From NCBI GenBank assembly GCA_958510875.1, contig OY294067.1, positions 27,144,912 to 27,208,911 of the forward strand: a stretch of 64,000 bases of DNA. The letters run 5' to 3'. Each line of letters opens with the position of its first letter. Position 1 is the stretch's first letter. Below are positions 11,760 to 24,700 of the stretch, one piece after another. Made by a program: the position numbers and the translations under genes. Below the pieces are notes generated by a model. It was not told where the DNA came from. It did not search any database and worked only from the letters and a program-made list of their open reading frames with translations. This DNA is from Endomychus coccineus (taxonomy: Eukaryota; Arthropoda; Insecta; Coleoptera; Endomychidae).

Positions 11760-13413
11760 CAGTGGCGGCTCCTCGAAGGAGGCTAAGGAGGCTCAGCCTC
11801 CTCAGCAATTTATCATTTATCTTAATGATCATTCTCCATTTTATTTCCTGTTTCTCTGATAATTTTCAAAATTTTACAATTAATTCCCCGTTCTCAGTAG
11901 TTATTTTTAATCTGGCAACAGTGCCCTGAGGCTAGACTCTCTATATATCTCAAACGCTGAGCATGTGTTGCTCAACGCAGTTGCCGTTTTTCCGAGCAGT
12001 TTGATCGCCAAATAGGCCAAATCAGCGATAATGGCAACACCCTCTGGAGGCTAGCCTGTGGCAGCCGCTCGCAATCTATAAAATACGACACGTGCGTTCT
12101 GCCGACTGCTGAGTAGGTCAGCCAGCGCTTGTTTATGTGTTATCACGCCACGCGAAGTAAGGTTAGATTGTTGTCTGTTGTAAATTTGAAATGAGTGTTA
12201 GTGAGTTAGTTGCTGCCTTTTAGAAAATCCATTTAGTGGATTAACATATGATAAAAGTGTTTTTTGAGTTATTAACAAAGAGTTCTTTGGTTATTAAACG
12301 TTAAAATGAGTAGTGATTTAGTTGCTGAAAAGATTAGTGATGACAGGTATGTTTCAAAATCGATCATTTGATACTGATATTTGTAAAAAATATTTATGGT
12401 TAACGGGATCTGAGGTACACAATAAATTATATTACTGGTATTGCTTGCTATTTACATCTGATACAACTTCATGTTGGGGGCACTCGGGTTATGATGATTT
12501 GAAAAATTTAGCTCGTGGTATAGACAGACATGAAAAATCGCAGGAACATATTACATCGAGTATTAAGTTTAAATTAACCGGTAAACAGAATATTGTTAAA
12601 GGAGGAAAACATATAATTTGGTAGACAAGAAACTATAAACACTTTTTTTATGAAATTTTAGATACTATTAAAGGTCAAATTGAGATTCGATTTTCCGATT
12701 TACCTGAATTGAAGTTTTTTGTATAACTTAGTTCTAAAATATAAATTTTTTGATAAAATATCACTGCACAATGAATTATGCGTTATATACTCGGATAAAG
12801 ATATTTTAGGCCAGTACGACATTCACGCCGATATGATAAAATATATGATAGACAATGATTTGCAACAAGTTTTACCTCAGTTTCATAAACTACTTGACAG
12901 TCACCATTCCTGTCACGTCGGCATCGGTGGAGAGATCATTTTCTACTCTCAAACGAATTAAAACTTACATGCCAAATACAATGGGCCAAAATCGTTTATA
13001 CAATGTTAGTTTAATATCTATTGAAAAAGATTTAGTAAAACACTTAAAACAAAATGATACATTTTATGATAATATTGTTGATCATTTTTCGCAAACTAAA
13101 GACCGTAGAATTCCGTTAATATATAAAAAAAAGTTAATAAAATTAATAATAAAAAAAAATATGAAAAATTCCATAAAAAAGAAAAAGTATAAAAAATCCA
13201 AAAAAAATAAGACAAAAAACGAAAAAAAAAAAATTGTTTGCCATGAGAAACTCTATACCTCCACGTTGGTTCTTGCTGGGTAACAATTAATTTTGTCACT
13301 GAAGTAGCTGGTACGGTCGCTGTGCAAAGGTTAAAAGCCTGTGAATAGAGTATATTTTTACAAAAACGTTTTATGTCCAGCCTCCTCTCTCAAAAATTCT
13401 CGAGCCGCCACTG
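11760..13413 (+). mobile_element. Internally deleted hAT element nested in a LINE
   Basis: The ends are cagtggcggctcctcg (left) and cagtggcggctcgag (right, minus strand). The flanks gtggacac (11752-11759) and gcggacac (13414-13421) match at 7 of 8 bases, a hAT-type duplication. The element keeps the start and the end of a ZMYM1/TTF-type transposase but lacks the catalytic middle. It interrupts a minus-strand LINE reverse transcriptase. Confidence 0.85.
12340..13170 (+). pseudogene. hAT (ZMYM1-like) transposase, zinc finger joined to dimerisation domain
   Basis: The first part has LTGSEVHNKLYYWYCLLF, then CWGHSGYDDLKNLARGIDRH, the TTF-type zinc-finger region. After a large internal loss, a second frame gives TIPVTSASVERSFSTLKRIK and then NTMGQNRLYNVSLISIEKDL, the hAT C-terminal block. 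The catalytic core is missing, so any copy of this type would depend on a transposase made elsewhere. Confidence 0.75.
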
Positions 13414-13930
13414 GCGGACACCCTTCTGATACCGACCATTTCAGAGTATAACCTTGCCACATCGTCGAAAAGTGTTCATAATCCACACTATTAGCTCTCG
13501 CGGGATACTTTGTCTCTCCTCCGCTTGTTTAAAACAGCTCCTAGAGGTCTTGATAAAGACCCCCCTCATGTCCAAGAAGGCACCAATGCAGACTACCTTC
13601 CATGTTGCTCTATAAAGCCAAAAAACACCATAGTGGAGGGCCATCTCGACAATTCTGCCCATCTGGTAAGCATGCTGTTCCTCATCAAGGGGTTAATGCA
13701 TCAGAGGTCCTGCCTTAAGATACCAGTCTACGACCCTCTAACGTCTTTAACAAACAAGACGTAAGACTTATGGTCGGTATTCTTTGACGTTTACATAGCT
13801 TCTCTTACCCGCTTTAGGAATGAAGGACACATGACTTCTCTTCCATTCATTGGGCGTGTACCCTACCGCAATATAACCCCTGAACACCCCAGTTACCGGA
13901 ACCAGGATTGAGTACAGACCCTTTTGCATA
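13414..13930 (-). pseudogene. LINE (jockey/R1-type) reverse transcriptase fragment, upstream part
   Basis: Read on the minus strand, WKRSHVSFIPKAGKRSY and VKEYRP mark the start of a jockey/R1-type RT. CIGAFLDMRGVFIKTSRSC is the first catalytic block, with the second acidic position changed to I. Several frameshifts and stops interrupt it. It joins with 11600-11759 across the nested hAT. Confidence 0.75.
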
Positions 13931-14216
13931 AAATCAAATTAATTGGTCCTTTCAAATCAAAATTATCTAACCCCCTATATAATTGTAATATTAGATCTAT
14001 TTGATCGTTATTATTTTCATTTTATAGTTTATTTTGCTGAAATTTGTTTCTCATCTCACACACTTCTTTCTATTTATATGTATAAGACCTATTATACCCC
14101 ATTCACGATTAGGAAGAATTAAGTTAGCATTTCATGGGAACAATTTTCACAAATAAGAGCAGAGCTACCTTCGTCAACCCAGAAATTATTTAAACAGTTT
14201 CGAATGTCACCAGATA

Positions 14217-17200
14217 CAGTTCTCGTCAAATAACTTGGCACCTGTGAAATAATATCGGCACATTATAAATTGTCTATCTTCTTCTAATACTCATGATTTA
14301 GATAAAGAAACATTGTAACGTGTAGTTTCTAAGAAAACCACATACGTCAATGGCATTGTCATGAACTAGAAAGAGACAAAACATCCCCGTCCTATCGTAT
14401 TTGAATCACGTTATTTTTGTCAAGTTGCAGGCCTGTCTTGTCTTGTCAATTGTCAAATCTTATGTCTGACACCTGACTCCTGTTATCGCGAATCTAAGTG
14501 TGAACAATTTCAATCAATCATTTGCTTCCGTTCTTTACAAAATCTGTTCTTATAAGAACAAAAATTTGAGATGTCACACAATAAAGTTCTTCATCGACAA
14601 GCGCGTGAGTTCATCACTTCACTTACTGAATATTTCGAACGAGAAAAACACAACGGAGGCCCTTTAACACCACTTTCGTCAGTTCGAGAGGTATATTATT
14701 ACACACAAATACATTATTAACGATCATCTAATTCTAAAATAAGATTTTCCAGAGGGTAGCAGAGGCATTGCATATTTCTGTAAGGACTGTTACCAGAATT
14801 AAACATGAAAAGGCCACTCAGCCAATATTGGAATCTCCAGGCAAGAAACGTACGTCTAGAAGGAAGAAGATAGAAAACTTACCAGAGACAACGAAAATGG
14901 AAATAAGAAATTCTTTGTATGAGATGTATTCTCAACGTAAGTTCAAGTTAATGCTTTCTCCTACTCTGTGCACAGTAATAATTTGAAAAAACATATAGAA
15001 TACTGAACTGAAACAGAAATTTAAATGATCTACAAAGGTCAATTGCTTAGGTACAATTATTGTTTTCATCAGTTGATAGCTCGCTTTGAAAACGTCCCTG
15101 TGTGTTATAAACAATTAAACTTGCAGTTCATGTAAATTTGAATTTGTGTTTGATTTCAATATGGTACATAATTTTTGAAATGAATTTACATCAAGTAAAC
15201 CCTGAATCTACAGATTGATAATTTTACTATTTTTTAGGTAAACATGTGACCACAGCTTCGCTCAATAAAGAAATTAAACGTAAAGCTATTGAAATAAGTG
15301 ACTCCAGCCTCGGACGTGTTCTGCATTCAATTGGTTTTAAGTATCAAAAAGATAACCCTAGAAGAGCTCTAATGGAAAGAAATAACATTGTATGTTTAAG
15401 ACAGCAATTTTTAAGAGAATACATGAAAAATTTATCTTCACCTTTGCGAAGAGATGTAATCTTTTTGGACGAAACTTGGATTTTTTCAAAAGGAAGTACT
15501 ATTACTTCTTGGCAAGATAGCAGTATTAAAAGTGTGCGAAAAACTCAATTTCAAGGAAGACGATACATTGTCCTACATGCTGGAAGTAGTAACGGTTTCA
15601 TAAATGATGCCTCGCTAACATTCACTACTAAATCACAAAGTGCTGATTATCATGGTGACATGAATGGTGAAATATTTATGAAGTGGATTAGGGAAAAGCT
15701 CATACCAAATTTAGAAGAGCCTTCTTTAATTGTGATGGACAATGCCCCATACCATTCGATGTTGGTTGAAAAAAACCCATCAAGTGCTTGGACTAAAAAT
15801 AAAATAACGGAATGGCTCGATGCACATAACGTACATTGGGAAACGAACATGTTCAAACCTGAACTACTACTGTTATCAAAACAAAATGTTCAAGAAAAGA
15901 AATATATCATAGATGAAATACTCAGAAGTCAAGGACATGAAGTCTTAGATTGCCACCGTATCATTGTGAATTCAATGCTATTGAACTTATATGGGCTAAA
16001 ACTAAAGCTTTTTATAATATCCATATCAATAATAGTGAAGGAAAATCAGTGGAACATGTTTGGTATGATGCACTATCTTCTTGCACACCAAATATGTGGG
16101 AAAATTGTGTAAGGCACACTGAAAATTTAATTAAAACATGGTATGAAAGGGAAGTACATATTGATGATTTCCCAGAGATAATTATCAATCTTGAACATGA
16201 CAGCTCCAGCTCCCATGAGAGTGAAGAGTGAATTTGTATATAATAATTGTTGATTTCAGTATTCTGACAAGTGAGTACACAGATTACAAACACAAACCCA
16301 AAATAAAGGATTAGATGTAATCTGAATTCTTAAATTATAATAACAAAAAATATATGTATTTATATATGTGTATGTATGTATATAACTATATATTAATATT
16401 AACTTTTATATAATGTAATTACTCTGTAAAAAACCTGATCAACAATAAATATTATTATTATTATTATTTATTATTATATACCCAGCAAAGTATTGAATGA
16501 CATTATCAAATAATTATATTATATACTTTCACATGTTGCATTATTTTCCTACATAGAAATACCCATAGCACATATGTAAATGCAGAAGCACATGATGTGA
16601 GATCTTAAATAATTGTAAACGAAAAGAACACCTATTTATTCATTATATTTATTAAATGAAGATATAAAAATGAAACATTGAATTAATATATATTTCTCTA
16701 ATAGGAAGAACTAGTATTATCGGTGGAGAATTATATTACATTGTTTGACAATAGTTTCAGAACTGCAGTTTTTGTAAATCGATATTTTCACAGGAGAAAA
16801 AGACAACAACACTGAAGCCTCTTTGCTTGAGAATTCTAATTCACAATGTATACTTCATTTATGTGAGATGTAGCTGCAGTTTATTACCACAATATTGAAG
16901 TTGGCCCCTTGAGCATCAGCAAATTGAAAATCTATTCTGAAAGCGTTTCTACGTAGATTGTATTTACATGTTTTGCTGGGGACAGGTTTTTTGTCAAAAT
17001 TTCCATCACAGAAATAGTGAAAGTACGATTTATAGGTAGGTACTATCATGTTCATGAAATAGTAACATCATGGTAATGTGGTTCTTCACCATGTCCTGAT
17101 GCAATTGTATTCAAATGCCGTTGCTGCCTGATTCCTTCATTCACAGGGAACCTAACACAATTTCTGCTGCTTAAAAGTGTAATCCGTTCTAATACACGAC

Positions 17201-17520
17201 AATACATTAAAAGTATTGAAACTAATATTCACTCTAAAAAGATAAACAATGTAAACTAACGAATGTTATAGGTTATAACAGCTGCAAATATTTATATACA
17301 AACATGACAAGCTCGGAATGACGAACATTATAAGAAACTTGAAAATGCTAACCGACTAGGTACGAATTCAACCGATAAAGTTGATTCTGCAGCGTGTGGC
17401 TTACGGAAATTTCTGTTCCACAACTACCAACTTAACAATATAACACGTGTGAATCAAGAAGTTTTCATAATCAGATACGCCCATTGATGACGTACGGGCC
17501 TAGTTATTTGACGAGAACTG
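14217..17520 (+). mobile_element. Tc1-like element with a long D-E spacing, complete with both ends
   Basis: The left end cagttctcgtcaaataactt is mirrored at the right (ends ...ttatttgacgagaactg), giving terminal inverted repeats of about 25 bp. Both sides have TA (14215-14216 and 17521-17522), the Tc1/mariner target. At 3304 bp it is long for the superfamily: the transposase fills 14571-16231 and the last 1.2 kb is non-coding AT-rich sequence with a short TTA microsatellite near 16450. Confidence 0.8.
14571..16231 (+). pseudogene. IS630/Tc1-like DDE transposase, three exons, one frameshift
   Basis: Exons are inferred at 14571-14690, 14753-14936 and 15238-16231. Introns start GTATAT and GTAAGT and end in CCAG and TTTAG, and the frame is kept across both. 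Exon 2 holds a helix-turn-helix (VAEALHISVRTVTRIKHEKA). Exon 3 holds the DDE core: first Asp in VIFLDETWIF, second in LIVMDNAPYHS, and the Glu in NAIELIWA. One base is missing near 15948, which shifts the frame just before PPYHCEFNAIE, so this copy cannot make the full protein unless that is a sequence error. About 81 residues separate the second Asp and the Glu, far more than the usual 34-41. Confidence 0.8.
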
Positions 17521-17522
17521 TA

Positions 17523-18705
17523 AATACGTCGATTTCCTATAATCGTTTTGAACCAAAATTTCGATAGAATTAAACTTCAGACGTCAAGAAACATATCTTC
17601 TGAGGATCGTAATAATTCTACTTACATTTACCTTGTCTGTTGTATAAACTATCATCCGGTAACCTTAACAATAAATTACTTGGAAAAGGAGTGAAAATGG
17701 AGGATGATATCCTACTAAAACTGACGTTAGAGACTGAGTCGCTGAAAATTTACAGCCGACTGTTTCAACAGTCAATAAAATCGTAGGTAAACACAGCAGA
17801 GATAAAGCACTTGCTGTGAATTTCATCAAAATCGGACCAAAGTATTTTGATTTGGAAGATTTTATCCCTTAGTCTCGTATTTTCCAGAGAGAGAAGCTTG
17901 TTGTAACAAATAGATAAGATATTTGTTGTAGTCAAAAGGATTAATCCTTCTGTGTGCTGTGGCGATCAATTTTACTTTATTGTTGTGAGTGCCAGAGTAT
18001 CAAAGAAAGTACAAGTAGAAAACGCTATCACGTCATTTCTTTGTTATCATTTAATAGATAAATATTTTAATTCTTTCCGTTTTGATCTTATCGTTGTATA
18101 TCTATAACGTACAAAAAAAACCGATTAAGATAAAATTAAACATTGTTCAAAGTTAAAAATCGAATAAGATACGGATGCATATTTACAAATGATTCATTTA
18201 TGGGATTTTCTTATTACGACATCATATGTAATGATGAATGTCTATAGATAAAGGAGTAAAAAAAGGGGATCCGTCAAAAAGGTGCACTTTTCCCGTGCTG
18301 AGATAATCAAGACTAGTTTCCTGCAAACTCTATCGTTTCTAATTGTATATACTAGCGAAAGATTGTCCATATTCAGAAAAATTCTCACTCAGTATGGTCA
18401 ATATAACTTTTTAAGGAAAATTCACATTTCCAAATCTATTTGAAAATTCGAAGTATTCTTGAACCAAGGTTTTCAAAACTACAATTAATAGTTTTTCAGC
18501 AGTATTCCAATATATTAGAATCCAAACTAATTCTGTAGGCAAGTGACTATTGTTACATCAGGTACTCCACAAACCCGAATTTCCTAGATGAGGGAAATCC
18601 CGTAATGATTTAATGAACAAGTCACTAAGGGACTGAATGCTTATTATGTGTACAAAACACTGAGAGCTATTACCTGTGTTTGAATAGTGTATTGCTAAAG
18701 TTGTG
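17523..18705. other. Intergenic, nothing firm
   Basis: Downstream flank of Rab11. The stretch has no recognised domain. A short open frame starting ATG at 17697 (MEDDILLKLTLETESLKI) stops after 29 codons and cannot be assigned. Confidence 0.4.
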
Positions 18706-21700
18706 TTACTGACAACACTGCTTACGGACTCCATCAGAATTCATTGTGGGCTTAACATCTATGGGTTCTACATTCTGTGGTCGAATTGTGTCACCCTCAG
18801 GTGGATCTCTAATTTGTTTTTGTGAAACAATTCTATAAATTTCTGCAAAAAAAAAGTCAATTAGCATATACATTTTAACAGGTCGTTCATGTATCGATTT
18901 AGTTTACGATGTTGATCCTATTTTAAACCCATCGATTAACATGCTGTTTTCTCTACATTTTCGGGTGTAAATGAAACAACGTATAATTCAGTTTTTCTAT
19001 ACTTATTCAAAAATAAGCATCGTAACAAGTAACAACCTCAAGGTAACTAAGAGTGAAACTTGACTACATCCAAGATGAATAATAACATGGTGGTTCTTAC
19101 AAAAGGCATAACTCGCGAGTCACTTACACGATGTAAGGCTAAGAATGGATTTTCCGAAACTCATTATTACAGTTAAGACGGGCTATGGTATGACAGCTAA
19201 CACATAACCCATCAACAAGACAGGTACATGAACGTTTACATGAAAGACAGCTTTTTTTTACCATTCATATAATATCCCTGTTAATTCAAATAAATTTTCA
19301 TATGAAGTACAGTATAATTTTACGTCTTTCCACGCCTTTAGCCGTTTCTACTTTTTAGAAATATTTTTATTAAGAATTGATACCTGAGAAATGAGTCGCG
19401 ACGGTGCGGCCGACGCTTTCTTCTGGGAGTGTAATATGTATTTACTTCATGTTGGAGTCAAATGATATAAATGTTGACGCCTCAATGCTATGGAAGTATT
19501 TAAATTAATAAATTGCAGTCGCCCATTGTTGATTTGGTATTTTTATATATGTATATATAATTTCAAGTTGACATCAATTGTTATTTATTCCCAATAACTC
19601 ATCCCTTTGGTTTTACTCTACAAAAATCTAATAATTCCTAAAATCAACAATTATTGTCGTTAATAATTTTGCAAGATTAAGATTTTATTGCACGCACAAT
19701 TGAATTTACCTTAAAATGGAACCAATTCACCTTCCAACAGTGCACAACGCCCTCATAAAGGAATTTTAATCGCCAACTAAATTTTATCATCTAGTAGCGA
19801 TGAATTACACGTTGAGAAGTTTGTGTATGAAACTATTGTAGGCTGCTATTTTATGTGTTATGAATTGTCAGGTCAGTCAGTATAGGGCGATTTACAAAAT
19901 ATTGAAAAAACCAAATTTGTTATTAATTTTTTTGATGTTTAAATCAAAAAAATTAATGGAGGTTTGTTTCATCCTCCATTTTTCCATTTAATTTTTGGAC
20001 CGAATACAATACCATTACACTGAGGGAAGTAAAAATGCATTTAGAATTTTAAGAAAGAATCAAATGGTTCTACAGGGACAATTCTTGTGTTAGTCAATAA
20101 TTCATTTCTTATCGATTTTGAACGTCGATCGTCAACTGAAGCCGTAGTGCGGAGTATATTGACGATGTACACACATCATTCGTTCAGGGTTACTGAAATC
20201 ATGTTCAAGAAAAAGACGACAGTGCTCTCCCACTAGAGGCGGTCACTGTTACGCTTTATCCTAATCTAAATCTGATAATATGCTATTCCAATACCACAAC
20301 ATCCGACTACTGTTTAGAAGCTTCAAATCTGTTTATCGAAACTAATCAGCTCTAATGCGCGTATTCAAGTCTTGTGGGACAGGATATTTGAGATTTTAGA
20401 TGAAATTGAGACTGACAAATCTAAATTGCCAGGTCCAATAAAATTTTATAATCTGTAGTAGCTATATTTGTGTTTGAATTGCTATTATCAGGCCTCATTT
20501 AGATATTTATCGGAAAAAATTGGATTCGAGTCCTAGATACAGCTGAAGATTACATTCCAGAATATTTGTCGTAATTTTTTTTATATAAATCACACAGCTG
20601 CACAAGAACGAACGATGTGCCATATATTCTGATAATTTGTATGTCGTGGGAAATAATTATTTTAAATAACAGACAAGATTCAAACCATTGTTTATAACAA
20701 ATTAACGGAAAGATGCCAATTTCTATGTGACCTCGCTCAAATTGTTACCTATCGTCATACATTATGTTAACATAGAATATAACGTTAAATGTTCCTGTAG
20801 AATAGGCGAATTAAACAAAATAAAGTAATCAGTAATCTAATTTGCATTTGTTATGCCTAATTGCTGTGAACGTCTTCGAATTGGCATTCTTGGATCTTTC
20901 GTAACACTTCTGGCTGTATCAGCAATATTTTCGGTAAGTATTGAGCATTAATATACATGTTTTGCAAGGTTCTAGATAAGTTCTTCGAAAACAATTCTCC
21001 GAAAAACAATTCTTCGAAGAAACAGTCCTTCAAAAATCTATTCTCCAGAGAACAGTTCCCTGAAGATGAAATTCTGACATGAAACATTCCGGTAAAGCGC
21101 ACCCTTGTAGGCAATTTCTTCTCAGTTAACTATTAATGCTAATTAATGGAAATACCTGTGTCAATAACAAGTGGATCTACCCCGACGACAATGAGTAACT
21201 ATTTAATTTGATTGCTTTCTATATCAAAGGTGATTAGAAATTATCACTCTGCTTCGAATATTGGAAAGGACAGGTTGGAAATAATGAAAGGTAAGTCTCA
21301 ATAATAAGTGGATTATCTACCCCGATGGCAATGAATAATTAATTCCGGCTAGACATATAAAAGGGACTTTCCAAATATTGTTCGCCTCATAGTTTCCCTG
21401 TGAGACACACCGAGACATCGATAAGTTGAAGATGGAGTTTGTATCAAACGAAAAAGGCAACCCGATATTGGTCCTCGACTGATACCCATTTGTACAGGAC
21501 AAACAAGTAGATACTAGGACCTGTTGGAAGTGCGAGCAATTTGAAACCAGGAAGAGGAGTTGCAGAGGTCGAGTTATTACCGGAGGATGACAGTTATACA
21601 AGAAAACTGGGGAGCATAATTAAGCTGCAAGAGCAGGGTATCAAAACTAATGGAGCGGATACGAGCCACAGCAGCCACAGAGATACTCCGCACTATATTG

Positions 21701-24700
21701 TGTCTTCATTGTCCGGCATAGTCAGCAGCAGTTGTGCAGCACAAATTGCATCTATTAGTTGCATGAAGAGGACAATAAGAAACGTATGAAGAAAGAACGG
21801 TGCTGTTTTGCCTCAATCACGAAGGGACATAATTCTACCCAAGTTATACACATAAACGAAGAAAGGCGAAGATTTTTTGATGCATGACTGAAGACTGAAT
21901 ATTGATTTTTGCAACTGCACAGACCCCAAAGTTATTGGAAAGGTGTACCAACTGGTTATGGATGGAACCTTCAAAAGCGTACCACATATGTTCACTCAAT
22001 TATATACAGTTCATGGCTTAAAGGAAAACATTTCAATTCCCCTGATCTATGCCGGACAAGTTAGACAGTTAGAAGACCTAGAAAATTATGTTAGATACTC
22101 TTTAATCGGAGGACCCATTAAGATTAGGGCACATGTGATACCAAGGTTTATCACTTGTGAAGCAGACCGCAACTGGCGCAGCAATAATGAAACCATGGAG
22201 CGCTATCAGAAGCTAAGTAGGAAGAGACCAATTGCGGAAATTCTGACAGAGAATCAGCTTCTGATAATCCTTGATCCATTGTCACAATCGTTTTATATTA
22301 GCTTTGTTAGACATAATATCCGCATAAGACTGAATTCCTTATTTACCAATCAGGCAACCCCTTCAACGAATAAAATGTTACGCGCGTTTCAGCTAATCGC
22401 AGCGGTTTTGACGGAAACATTAATTTATTACAACGCGAAATCGTCAGATGAAAATAAACTACTGTAAAAAGAAATAAGAATTTAAATTGGAAAAATGTCA
22501 GAACTTAGTTTTAAGTTTGCTTCTTTCCAACCAACATAATGAGTAATTTTGCAATCCTCGAATTAAACAAACAAGTTAGTCAAAGATAATCTTGTAATGC
22601 TTAGTCAAATTCAATTCAGAGTCAAGTGCTAGATTGAGGAATAAATGATTTTTTCCAACATCATAATTTTGGAATCATTTTGAGAATAGGTTCAAACCAA
22701 GAAATAGAAAAAATTGGATCTTCAGATCTAGCTAATCATCGACCATGTCATGTAGGACTAGTTGGCAAATAAAGTTAATTCAGCAGACAAAGGGAGGAAT
22801 ATGATGAGTATTGAATTGAAACTTCAGTTATAAAATAAAATGTATCTTTAATAACTGAACTTTCAATAGGTTATGGGCCCAGAAATCATCTCGTGAGAAT
22901 TAATTGATTAATAGACTTTGTGTATGAAGGGATATGTGTGAGTACCTGTACTTATTTATTTTCAATTGTCATTTTTATTTTCAAAATATGACTTCTCAAG
23001 TTTCAACTGATACTAACTGTATAAAATTCAATGATCAAAATCACAAACAATGGCTGTTTCAAATGATAAATGGCATGAGAGCCAAAGGAATCATTAATAT
23101 AACTGATGGAACATCAATCCCTGATATTACAAACAAAAAAGAGTATGAAGATTGGAATCAGGAAGATGCAGCAGCTATGTTCTTTCTTACATCTAATATG
23201 GATGCTGCAGAAATCTCTTTAATAGAAAACTGTAAGTCACTAACAAAATTAGATTCAATTTACTGTCTGAATGAAATCAGAGAGTAATAACATGATGGCA
23301 TTAGAACGTTTTCATGAATATAAAATGAATCCAAAAGATAACATAGCACAATACATAGCTATGGTAGAGTCTCGATAGAGATGTTAGGGAACAATTGAGT
23401 AGTTTATCAATCAATACTAAAATCCTCAGCTCATTACCACAAAAATATCGAAGTTTACGTCAAGCGTGGTTATCAATGCTTGAAGAAAACAAGCCATAAC
23501 AGAGGTAACGGCTCGTTTACTAGACGAAGAATCCAATCTGAATAATATAGAACAAAAAGAAGAAGCGCTTGCTCTGTAACCATGAATAGTTATTTTTTTA
23601 AATGATCAATGAAATCGTAACTCGGGCAATCCAAAAAAAAAATCTGCTATAATTGTCGTCGCCCTGGTCATATCTCTCGTGATAGTCATTATTCTAGAGA
23701 AAACAATTACAAAAATGATAATTACAAGAATGGAAAGAATAACAACAGCAATTTTTCTGCTTTTAACATTATAGATACTGCTTTTAATACTATTAATGAT
23801 AAAGATATTTATAGTGATAGTGGTGCAACATCTCATATGACTGAGTGTTTAGATTATTTTTTAAGTATAACAGAGATTAAGTCCATCTAAAGTAATACTA
23901 GCTTCTGACAAACAGTTGGAAATTGAAGAGAACGGAGAAATAAATATTAAAAAACATATTAATGAGAATTGATATGGATTCTGTTATAAGAGAAGTCCTT
24001 TATGTACCTGAGCTCAAAAGAAATTTGTTATCTGGAGGAGTTTTAGCCAAAAATGGAATGAAAATAACCAAAGAGGAAAACAAAGTAGTAATTTTTGATA
24101 ATGAACAAAGTTATAACACTGGGTGTTGGGGATAAGAATAATTTATATTGCGTTTTATTTCAGACTATTCTGGGTAAGAAAATTCAAATTCATAAATGTA
24201 ATTCATTCTCCACATCACTGATTTTTTTTGTGAAGGGCGTATTGCGGAAAAACAGCATCGAATAATTTTCAAAACAAAGAAAAATGTCTTAAGTCTAATC
24301 CAAGAGAAAGAATTTTTAGTGACCTGTGTGCTCCTATGCCAGAATTATCCCTTGGGGGTGCAAAATATTTTATTTTATTCAAGGATTAAGCAACTGGTTA
24401 TAGAATTATTTTTTTTGAGAAATAAAACTGATACCATCGATGCTTTTAAATATTTTTGTAACATTCTTAGAAATATGAGCGAGAGGTCAAGGTTCTTCAC
24501 AATGATAATGGTAGAGAATATGTAAAAACAGAATTACAAGATTTTGCTAGAATAGAACTTGAAGCCTCAGCGCCATTACACCAGAACAGAATTCCCAGTG
24601 TGAACCAGACAACAATAAGTGGTCCTAGGTCTGAGTTCCAAATTGACAAGTGGTTCATATCAAGGGATATTTGTCAAATTTTTGTTCCATCTGAATTGTT

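Noticed and set aside
17697..17786. Short ORF MEDDILLKLTLETESLKI...
   Set aside because: Only 29 codons before a stop, with no convincing donor or family match.
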